5,516 bases of DNA, taken from positions 1 to 5,516 of the forward strand of contig JAOIVP010000032.1 of the NCBI GenBank assembly GCA_028224115.1, written 5' to 3'. A program made the translations under genes and the position numbers. The notes beneath the pieces are model-generated. The model made no database searches and was not told the DNA's origin. It was given only the letters and a program-made list of their open reading frames with translations. Shown one piece after another: positions 1-5,516 of the stretch (position 1 is the first letter of the stretch; every line of letters starts with the position of its first letter). The stretch is from Candidatus Pelagibacter sp. (GTDB taxonomy: Bacteria; Pseudomonadota; Alphaproteobacteria; Pelagibacterales; Pelagibacteraceae).

Positions 1-1
1 A

Positions 2-568
2 TTAATAGTTACCCTTCAACCCATACTAACAAATGCTTTAAGTGGACCAATTTTAAATGAGAAGGTAACAACAAAACAATGGCTAGGAGTTTTATTGGGC
101 TTTATAGGAGCAACTTTAGTTTTAGGCTTTGATATTGGGTCAGAAATTCCTACTGCAGGGTTAGTCGCAACGATAATAGCCTTAATTGCAATAACGACTT
201 CTACTATCTGGCAAAAAAAACTTAGTAATAACTTACCTTTGTCAGTAAGCAATATGTATCAAGCTATGGGTGGTTTTACTTTTCACCTATTAGCTATAAT
301 TTTTTTTGTAAAACCATACATTGATTTTTCACAAACATTTATAATTGCAATGAGTCATCAAATATTCTTGGTATCATTTGGCGCTTTTACAATCTTGATG
401 TTCTTAATTAAAAATAATTCTGCAAGCAAAACTGTTTCAGTATTTTTTTTAATACCTGCTACATCTGCTTTTATGGCTTGGCTTTTTTTAAGTGAAAGTT
501 TAACTAGTTTAGATTTAATTGGATTTTTGATTACCTCGATAGGTGTCTATATTGCTACTCGAGATTAA
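2..568 (+). CDS. DMT superfamily (EamA family) transporter, C-terminal part; 5' end outside window
   Basis: This is an inner-membrane protein of the drug/metabolite transporter superfamily; its substrate cannot be told from sequence. The frame is open from the left edge (reading from base 2, LIVTLQPILT...) to the TAA at 566-568, giving 188 residues, so roughly the first third of a normal ~290-300 residue protein is missing. A TTG at 95 could be read as a start but lies inside the conserved domain, so I treat the gene as running off the edge. Hydrophobic segments fall at about residues 1-16, 26-42, 51-70, 83-103, 115-135, 142-163 and 168-186, matching TM4-TM10 of a 10-TM protein. The end of the first half (PILNEKVTTKQWLGVLLGFIGA) is echoed by the end of the second (FLSESLTSLDLIGFLITSIG), the typical tandem EamA repeat. 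It converges on the sox operon and is transcribed separately from it. A role in exporting or importing amines or amino acids is only conjecture. Confidence 0.88.
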   Translation, partial: LIVTLQPILTNALSGPILNEKVTTKQWLGVLLGFIGATLVLGFDIGSEIPTAGLVATIIALIAITTSTIWQKKLSNNLPLSVSNMYQAMGGFTFHLLAIIFFVKPYIDFSQTFIIAMSHQIFLVSFGAFTILMFLIKNNSASKTVSVFFLIPATSAFMAWLFLSESLTSLDLIGFLITSIGVYIATRD

Positions 569-579
569 ATGTATTTAAA
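569..579. other. 11-bp convergent intergenic gap without a visible terminator
   Basis: These bases separate the stop codon of the DMT transporter gene (566-568, + strand) from the stop codon of soxG (580-582, - strand). The gap is pure A+T except for one G. There is no G+C-rich stem followed by a T-run in either direction. The only symmetry is a short A+T inverted repeat at 566-577 (TAAAT-gt-ATTTA), whose 2-base loop and A+T stem make a stable hairpin unlikely. Transcription from either side must therefore end inside the opposing gene or by another mechanism. Confidence 0.7.
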
Positions 580-1143
580 CTATAAAGATGTATAACCAAA
601 TTCTAGAGAAGCATCAGTAATAGAGTGATAGAAAGATTCGCCAAAACTTCTAAGAGCAAATAACCTTACTTTATTTGGATTTTCATCCAGCATATCAACC
701 GTAAAAGCTATTCCATTATAAGTAGAGTTTATTGAATTGTTTGTTTCCAAAGTATTAAAATTGAAAGGACAGCCTTTCTTTAAAACTTCTTTTACATCTT
801 TTCCTTCTATTTCAATGATAGCTTTTGAATGAGACAAATCAGTTACTGCAAAATCTGTTTCTTTAAAAATTTGCAAAATATTAATTAATAAATCTTTTTT
901 TGTTGAAACCAAAAGCCAATTTTTTGGTCCATTCCATAATATTCTTGTATCATTATCATGCACTACATTTAATGGCTCATCTTTAAATTTTAAACCATCA
1001 ATATCTATACTTTCAATTGAAGCTGTAGAGTTTTTATACTGAACTATTTGAACTATTAATAAGTTCTTTATCTCAGAAATTTTTAAAAGATCATTAGACT
1101 CTGGTCGACCTGGAATATTAGATTTGTTAAACAGAATGAACAT
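580..1143 (-). CDS. soxG: Sarcosine oxidase, gamma subunit (SoxG)
   Basis: SoxG is the gamma subunit of cytoplasmic heterotetrameric sarcosine oxidase. In the solved homologues it is a GcvT-like fold that packs against the other subunits and has no known catalytic centre. The 187-residue length is normal for the family. Recognisable family signatures are WNGPKNWLL (70-78), DLSHSKAIIEIEG (102-114), LKKGCPFN (121-128) and a C-terminal RSFGESF...DASLEFG stretch (165-183). The ATG at 1143-1141 is the first possible start, because an in-frame TAG lies two codons upstream. It begins 21 bp after the soxA stop. No Shine-Dalgarno-like purine run is visible in that gap, unlike at soxA, so translation may depend on reinitiation or a leaderless-like mode. 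It is the last gene of the operon; no folate gene such as purU follows it. The sequence is more divergent than the other subunits, as is usual for SoxG. Confidence 0.92.
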   Translation of the reverse strand: MFILFNKSNIPGRPESNDLLKISEIKNLLIVQIVQYKNSTASIESIDIDGLKFKDEPLNVVHDNDTRILWNGPKNWLLVSTKKDLLINILQIFKETDFAVTDLSHSKAIIEIEGKDVKEVLKKGCPFNFNTLETNNSINSTYNGIAFTVDMLDENPNKVRLFALRSFGESFYHSITDASLEFGYTSL

Positions 1144-1164
1144 TTGCTAAGGCTGATATTAAAC

Positions 1165-4161
1165 TCACGATCTAACCCTTTCACCTTTTGGATCAACATA
1201 GTGTGAAGAAACTATCTCAACTGGAATTACTTTATTTTTAAGCGGGGACATTACAAATAACTTTTCTCCAATCATATTCTTTCCATCTTTTAATATTGCC
1301 AAAGAAAAAGGATTATCGTGCTCAACACTCCAACAAGAAGCTGAAATATAGCCTAATTTTGGATTTGGTAATGGTGCATTAGAGTCTTTAACTAAATGTG
1401 ATCCCTCTGGGATACTTGTTTTTTTATCTAAAGGAACAACACCAACGACTTTTTGTCTATCCTCAGCTGTAAATGCTTCTCTATTTAAAGATCGTTTTCC
1501 TACAAAATCTTTCTTTTTGCTTAATAATCCTTCAAGTGAATTGTCATAAGGTATTGTTCTTCCATCAAGTTCAGATCCTGCAACGTGTCCCATTTCAATT
1601 CTTAAAGTTGATAAAGCCTCTGTTCCATATGGTTGGATTTTAAATTCTTGACCAACTTCCATAATCTTTTCCCACATAAAATTTCCATTATCTGATCCAA
1701 CGTTTACCTCATATGCAAGCTCACCAGAAAATGAAATTCTGAAAATTCTAGCTTTTACTCCAAACAAATCTCCTTCCATGTAACCCATAAATGGCAAGCC
1801 TTCATTTGAGACGTCTGAATTTGGAAATAATTTTTGTAATAAATCTCTAGACTTAGGTCCAGCGATTGCAGCTCCTGCCCACTGTTCTGTAGTTGAAACT
1901 ACATTTACATTTAATTCTGGCCATACTAGTTGTAAATAATATTCCAAATGAGAAAGAACGTTCGGAGCTTGTGCGGTAGTGGTTGTCATATGATAGTGGT
2001 TTTCTGAAATTCTTGTAGTTGTCCCATCGTCCATAACTATTCCATCTTCTCTTAACATCACACCGTATCTTGCTTTTCCAACAGGTAATTTTAACCAAGC
2101 ATTTGTGTATACCCTATTTAGTAACTCTGCTGCATCTGGTCCTTTAATATCTATTTTGCCTAATGTAGTTACGTCACAAACTCCAACATTTGTTCTGACA
2201 TTTTTCGCTTCTCTTTTAGATCCCTCAAATAAATTTTCATCACCCTGTTTGTAATATCTTGGTCTTAACCACACACCTGCATCAACAAAAACTGCATTAT
2301 TTTTTTCATGCCAAGAATGCATTGGTGATTTTCGTGTAGGTTTTGAATGTTTTCCAACTTCTCTTCCAACAATTGCTCCTATAGAAACCGGTGTGTATGG
2401 AGGTCTAAAAGTAGTGTGACCAACATTTGGTACTACTTTATTTTCAATATTAGATACTAGTTGTAGTCCATTTAAATTACTTGTTTTACCTTGGTCTGTT
2501 GCCATTCCAAGTGTTGTATATCTTTTAACATGCTCAATTGATCGATAACCTTCTTTAAGTGCTATCTCTACATCAGAAACCGCAACATCATTTTGAAAAT
2601 CTAAAAATCTTTTATAATTTTTTCCTTCAGGTAGTGGTACACACCAAAATTTATCATGAGTTGTTGATTTTTTTTCAACAACGTTAGGAAAAGAAATTTT
2701 GTTATCATTATTTGTAATTTTTTTTGATAATTCGTAACCAGTTTCAAAAGAATTTTTTATTGTTTCATCTAAAGTATAGGTTCCATTTGCAGCACCTAAT
2801 GTAGTTTCGTTTTGCTTTGATGTTCCTGGTACAAATGCATCGATATCTTCATTAAATTTTGTTTTGTTTCCTGATTGTGAAGCTAAATGAATAGTAGGTG
2901 TCCAAAAACCAGAAACACATATGCAATCACACTTAATATTTTCTACAGCACCAAGTTTTTCTTTATCGTCTGAAATCTTTGCAATATCAGCTGATTTTAC
3001 TTTTTTATAACCTTGAGCAGCAACCACTACATAAGAAAATTTAATGTTTATGCCTAAGTTTTTTGCTTCATCAACTATTTCAGATTGAGGATCTTTTCTG
3101 GTATCTAAAATAACTGAATCAATACCATTTTTTTTAAATTCTATTGCAGTTTCATAGCCACTATCATTATTAGTAAAAATTAAAGGGTTTCTTCCAACTA
3201 ATACACCATAAACTTTAAGATATTCTTTTGCCGCCGATGAAAGCATTACCCCTGGTGTATCATTATTGCCAAAGACTATTGGTCTTTCAATTGACCCTGA
3301 AGAAATTAAAACTTCTTTAGCTCTAATATACCAAAGTCTTTGTTTTGGATGAAATTTTTTTGTCTGTGGTAGATGATCACTTATTCTTTCAGACATCACC
3401 AACATGTTATGATCATAGTAACCAAAAACTTGTGATCTATTTTTAACAGTTACATTTGGCATTTCTTTAAGTTCAGCAATAATTCCCTCAGCCCACTCTT
3501 TACCAGATTGGTTTCCAATATTTACTTCACTTGTAAGAAGTGTTCCTCCAAATCTGGATTTGTCTTCTGCTAAAATAACTCGTGCTCCATTTTTTGCTGC
3601 AGCATATGCGCTTGCCAAACCTGACGGTCCTGAACCTGCAATTAATAAATCACAATATTCATATTTATGTTCATATCTTTCCTTGTCATGTTTGGTAGAT
3701 GCAACACCTAGACCTGCTGCTTTTCTAATAAAAGGTTCATAAACTTTGTACCAAAAACTTTTTGGCCACATAAAAGTTTTATAATAAAATCCTGCAGGAA
3801 GAAATATTTTTAAAAAATTATTTATTGCTCCAATATCAAAATTTACACTAGGCCAACAATTTACACTTGTTGCTTCCAAACCTTCAAAAAGCTCTTGCTC
3901 TGTAGCTTTAACATTTGGTTCGGTTTCACCATTTCTATATAATTGAACAATTGCATATGGTTCATCAACGCCAGCACCAAAAAAACCTCTAGGTCTATGA
4001 TATTTAAAGCTTCTGCCAACCAAATGAACTCCATTAGCTATTAAAGCTGAGGCAAGAGTGTCACCTTCGTGCCCATCATAAGTAACACCATTAAATTTAA
4101 ATGAAATTTTCTTATCTCTATTAATTAAGCCAATATTATCTAATCTATAACTTTGTGACAT
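1165..4161 (-). CDS. soxA: Sarcosine oxidase, alpha subunit (SoxA)
   Basis: SoxA is the large subunit of heterotetrameric sarcosine oxidase; it binds NAD and houses the folate site where the carbon released from sarcosine becomes 5,10-methylene-tetrahydrofolate. The 998-residue length is typical. Domains in order: a ferredoxin-like N-terminal domain (~15-105) with GDTLASALIANGV and SFKYHRPRGFFGAG, but only one cysteine (C102), so no 2Fe-2S cluster; a Rossmann dinucleotide-binding domain (~168-430) with GSGPSG at 176-181 and acidic E199-D200 closing beta-2; the small SoxA A3 linker region (~520-600, EGYRSIEHVKRYTTLGMATD); and a GcvT/aminomethyltransferase-like region (~610-990) with GELAYEVNV (813-821) and PYGTEALSTLRIEMGH (844-859). 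The ATG at 4161 shares its A with the TAA of soxD, and a good Shine-Dalgarno sequence lies 8 bases upstream. The frame is intact throughout. The homologous MgdC of N-methylglutamate dehydrogenase is the main alternative. Confidence 0.95.
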   Translation of the reverse strand: MSQSYRLDNIGLINRDKKISFKFNGVTYDGHEGDTLASALIANGVHLVGRSFKYHRPRGFFGAGVDEPYAIVQLYRNGETEPNVKATEQELFEGLEATSVNCWPSVNFDIGAINNFLKIFLPAGFYYKTFMWPKSFWYKVYEPFIRKAAGLGVASTKHDKERYEHKYEYCDLLIAGSGPSGLASAYAAAKNGARVILAEDKSRFGGTLLTSEVNIGNQSGKEWAEGIIAELKEMPNVTVKNRSQVFGYYDHNMLVMSERISDHLPQTKKFHPKQRLWYIRAKEVLISSGSIERPIVFGNNDTPGVMLSSAAKEYLKVYGVLVGRNPLIFTNNDSGYETAIEFKKNGIDSVILDTRKDPQSEIVDEAKNLGINIKFSYVVVAAQGYKKVKSADIAKISDDKEKLGAVENIKCDCICVSGFWTPTIHLASQSGNKTKFNEDIDAFVPGTSKQNETTLGAANGTYTLDETIKNSFETGYELSKKITNNDNKISFPNVVEKKSTTHDKFWCVPLPEGKNYKRFLDFQNDVAVSDVEIALKEGYRSIEHVKRYTTLGMATDQGKTSNLNGLQLVSNIENKVVPNVGHTTFRPPYTPVSIGAIVGREVGKHSKPTRKSPMHSWHEKNNAVFVDAGVWLRPRYYKQGDENLFEGSKREAKNVRTNVGVCDVTTLGKIDIKGPDAAELLNRVYTNAWLKLPVGKARYGVMLREDGIVMDDGTTTRISENHYHMTTTTAQAPNVLSHLEYYLQLVWPELNVNVVSTTEQWAGAAIAGPKSRDLLQKLFPNSDVSNEGLPFMGYMEGDLFGVKARIFRISFSGELAYEVNVGSDNGNFMWEKIMEVGQEFKIQPYGTEALSTLRIEMGHVAGSELDGRTIPYDNSLEGLLSKKKDFVGKRSLNREAFTAEDRQKVVGVVPLDKKTSIPEGSHLVKDSNAPLPNPKLGYISASCWSVEHDNPFSLAILKDGKNMIGEKLFVMSPLKNKVIPVEIVSSHYVDPKGERVRS

Positions 4162-4163
4162 TA
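4159..4163 (-). other. soxD-soxA stop/start overlap (TAATG)
   Basis: The TAA stop of soxD and the ATG start of soxA share one A. Such one-base overlaps are typical of translational coupling, where a ribosome finishing one gene restarts on the next. Together with the zero-base soxB/soxD junction at 4430/4431, it shows that the B, D and A subunits are made from one message. Confidence 0.85.
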
Positions 4164-4430
4164 TGAAATTTCCTCATTAGCTTTAAGAGTATTAAAAATT
4201 TCATGAGTAGCGGTATCTCTTTCAACTTTTATCCATTGTCTACAACCTGATAAATGTTGCCATAGTTCCCAATGTTTGCCTCTTAGACTTTTTCTGTTAT
4301 AGACAAAATTATCCCAGTCTTGATCAGATATTTCCTTATTAAGTTCAGGTCTTTTAACAGTTGCATCACCACCATATGAAAATTCATTTTGTGATCTCAT
4401 TCCACAGTGAGGGCATTTGATATGAAGCAT
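4161..4430 (-). CDS. soxD: Sarcosine oxidase, delta subunit (SoxD), zinc-binding
   Basis: SoxD is the smallest subunit of heterotetrameric sarcosine oxidase, a zinc-binding structural protein of about 90-100 residues; this one has 89. The N-terminal CPHCG knuckle gives C6 and C9, and the later WQHLSGCRQW motif gives H59 and C63. These are the four positions I recall as the zinc ligands in the solved enzyme, so the zinc site appears complete. The family ending RQWIKVERDT (64-73) is also present. Its ATG directly follows the soxB stop codon with no spacer, and only a weak GGA (4441-4439) precedes it, so translation is probably coupled to soxB. Its last base overlaps the first base of soxA. The tight packing between soxB and soxA is the usual B-D-A-G order and supports equal production of the subunits. 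The short length means annotation pipelines may miss it, but the motifs make the call safe. Confidence 0.94.
   Translation of the reverse strand: MLHIKCPHCGMRSQNEFSYGGDATVKRPELNKEISDQDWDNFVYNRKSLRGKHWELWQHLSGCRQWIKVERDTATHEIFNTLKANEEIS
4170..4175 (-). promoter_or_regulatory. Shine-Dalgarno sequence of soxA inside the end of soxD
   Basis: On the - strand these bases read GAGGAA, with 8 bases between them and the soxA ATG at 4161-4159. They are codons for two glutamates just before the end of soxD. This is the best ribosome binding site in the operon and fixes the soxA start at the TAATG overlap. Confidence 0.75.
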
Positions 4431-5516
4431 TTATGAAATCCAAGTTTTTGTTCCAAGTCCTTTTTCATCAAGTAAGTGACCTGTGCCAAACCTATTTAAA
4501 CTGTAACCAGCATTTAATTTATGAACTCTATCTTGTGCAATTGTATGAGCAAATGTCCAGCCAGATGCTGGTGTTGCTTTAAATCCACCATAGCACCAGC
4601 CACAATTCAAATATAAACCTTCAATATGTGTTTTATCAATTATTGGTGAACCATCCATAGACATATCCATTATTCCACCCCAAGTTCTAAGCATTTTTAA
4701 CTTACTTAAGAAAGGCATCATCGCTATTCCTTCAGTTAATACATGTTGAAGAGTTGGAAGATTTCCTCTTTGAGCGTAACTATTATAGCCATCTAAATCT
4801 CCACCCATAACCATTTCACCTTTGTCAGATTGGCTTATATAAAAGTGTCCTGCTCCAAAAGTAACCACTCTATCTAAAATTGGTTTTACTGGTTCTGAAA
4901 CACATGCTTGAAGAAGATGGGTTTCAATTGGTAAAGTCATATTTAATTTTTCTGCTAATACATTTGTACTGCCTGCAACACATAATCCAATTTTTTTAAC
5001 TTTAATGTCACCTCTTGATGTTCTGACACCATTAATCTTTCCACCACTAACATCGAAACCTGTGACTTCACAATTTTGAATTATATCAACACCCATTGAG
5101 TCAGCTTGTCTTGCATAACCCCATGCTACTGCATCATGTCTTGCAGTTCCTGCGCTTGGTTGCATTAATCCACCAAAAATTGGAAATCTTACATTTTCAG
5201 AAAAATCGGCCATTGGTATAATTTCTTTAACTTGCTCTCTGTTAAGAAGAACAGCATCAATTCCATTCAATCTCATTGAATTTCCTCGTCTCGCATAAAC
5301 ATTCATTTGAGCATCTGAGTGTGCAAGATTTATAATTCCTCTAGGAGAAAACATTACATTGTAGTTTAAATCCTGACTCATCTTTCTCCATAAATCCATT
5401 CCAAACTCACTAAAGAGTGCATTATCGTCATGCATATAATTAGATCTAATAATCGTTGTGTTTCGACCAACATTACCACCGCCTATCCAACCTTTTTCAA
5501 TGATGGCAACATTTGT
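4431..5516 (-). CDS. soxB: Sarcosine oxidase, beta subunit (SoxB); N-terminus outside window
   Basis: SoxB is the catalytic flavoprotein subunit. It oxidises sarcosine at a covalent FMN, with a second, non-covalent FAD, and yields glycine, a one-carbon unit and hydrogen peroxide. The frame is open to the right edge and gives 361 residues, beginning TNVAIIEKGWIGGGNVGRNT, which is conserved core. About 46 N-terminal residues, including the GxGxxG FAD motif, are therefore missing. The ATG at 5435 is internal and is not the start. Visible signatures are GRNTTIIRSNY (17-27), GTARHDAVAWGYAR (123-136), TWGGIMDMSMDGSPI (278-292) and NCGWCYGGFKATPASG (304-319). By alignment from memory to the Corynebacterium enzyme, the histidine of ARHDAVAWG (fragment residue 127, codon 5138-5136) corresponds to His173, which carries the FMN. 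The CGWCYGGFK form is the variant I associate with alphaproteobacteria. It is the first visible gene of the operon. The closest alternative is MgdA of N-methylglutamate dehydrogenase. Confidence 0.93.
   Translation of the reverse strand, partial: TNVAIIEKGWIGGGNVGRNTTIIRSNYMHDDNALFSEFGMDLWRKMSQDLNYNVMFSPRGIINLAHSDAQMNVYARRGNSMRLNGIDAVLLNREQVKEIIPMADFSENVRFPIFGGLMQPSAGTARHDAVAWGYARQADSMGVDIIQNCEVTGFDVSGGKINGVRTSRGDIKVKKIGLCVAGSTNVLAEKLNMTLPIETHLLQACVSEPVKPILDRVVTFGAGHFYISQSDKGEMVMGGDLDGYNSYAQRGNLPTLQHVLTEGIAMMPFLSKLKMLRTWGGIMDMSMDGSPIIDKTHIEGLYLNCGWCYGGFKATPASGWTFAHTIAQDRVHKLNAGYSLNRFGTGHLLDEKGLGTKTWIS

Larger units (their letters stand above)
580..5516 (-). other. soxBDAG operon (sarcosine oxidase), promoter outside window
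   Basis: Four co-directional genes lie in the order B-D-A-G with junctions of 0, -1 and +21 bases. All four products belong to one heterotetramer, so they form a single transcription unit by any usual criterion. The start of soxB and any promoter or upstream control element (for example a glycine riboswitch, common in SAR11 for other glycine genes) lie beyond the right edge and cannot be judged. No internal promoter could be supported by eye: the 21-bp soxA-soxG gap is too short to hold one outside coding sequence. Confidence 0.85.

Noticed and set aside
95..97. TTG as start of a 157-residue transporter protein
   Set aside because: The frame is open and conserved back to the window edge; a start here would remove TM4 and half of TM5, so the gene is simply cut by the edge.
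16..252. 78-residue open frame on the - strand
   Set aside because: It lies antisense to the DMT transporter frame, which is clearly real by its transmembrane pattern and repeat; the product resembles nothing I recognise.
300..450. Runs of eight T (300-307, 443-450) and eight A (213-220) as phase-variation sites or frameshifts
   Set aside because: The reading frame stays open and conserved through all of them; such runs are expected at this base composition.
533..544. Inverted repeat ACCT-CGAT-AGGT near the end of the transporter gene as a terminator
   Set aside because: The stem is only 4 bp, it lies in coding sequence before the stop codon and is not followed by a T-run.
1853..2098. 81-residue open frame on the - strand
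   Set aside because: It is an out-of-frame reading within soxA, across the conserved GcvT-like region; its composition (rich in R, S, K, C, W) is typical of a shadow frame.
3560..3742. 60-residue open frame on the + strand
   Set aside because: It is antisense to the Rossmann-fold part of soxA and has no ribosome binding site or recognisable domain.
5433..5435. ATG as start of a 334-residue SoxB
   Set aside because: The 27 codons upstream encode the conserved EKGWIGGGN and GRNTTIIRSNY motifs, so this methionine is internal.

Overview
This window looks like a piece of a small, very A+T-rich and tightly packed bacterial genome (G+C about one third by eye). Protein similarity, judged from memory, is to Alphaproteobacteria. 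The base composition, near-zero intergenic spacing and gene content fit the marine SAR11 / Pelagibacterales group (Candidatus Pelagibacter and relatives). That assignment is an inference, because no rRNA or other phylogenetic marker is present.

Layout: positions 2-568 on the + strand hold the 3' part of a drug/metabolite transporter (DMT, EamA family) membrane protein whose start lies to the left of the window. After only 11 bp, four co-directional genes on the - strand fill the rest. Read right to left in transcription order they are soxB (5' end cut off by the right edge, ends at 4431), soxD (4430-4161), soxA (4161-1165) and soxG (1143-580). They encode the beta, delta, alpha and gamma subunits of heterotetrameric sarcosine oxidase. 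soxB and soxD abut with no gap, soxD and soxA overlap by one base (TAATG), and soxA and soxG are 21 bp apart, so this is one operon whose promoter lies outside the window.

How the genes work together: in characterised homologues SoxB carries FAD and a covalently bound FMN. It demethylates sarcosine (N-methylglycine) oxidatively to glycine and passes the one-carbon unit to tetrahydrofolate on the C-terminal GcvT-like domain of SoxA, giving 5,10-methylene-tetrahydrofolate plus hydrogen peroxide. SoxA also has an NAD-binding domain, SoxD is a small zinc-binding subunit, and SoxG is a GcvT-like structural subunit. This is the last step of choline / glycine betaine / dimethylglycine breakdown. In SAR11 it would supply both glycine and one-carbon units. 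The nearest alternative is the homologous four-subunit N-methylglutamate dehydrogenase (Mgd); the key residues and gene order fit sarcosine oxidase, but both families are related.

I see no RNA gene, mobile element, CRISPR array or long non-coding stretch. Nothing in the window is clearly a previously undescribed system. The points worth a second look are the operon junctions, the terminator-free convergent boundary, the transporter neighbour and the lack of folate-processing genes after soxG.
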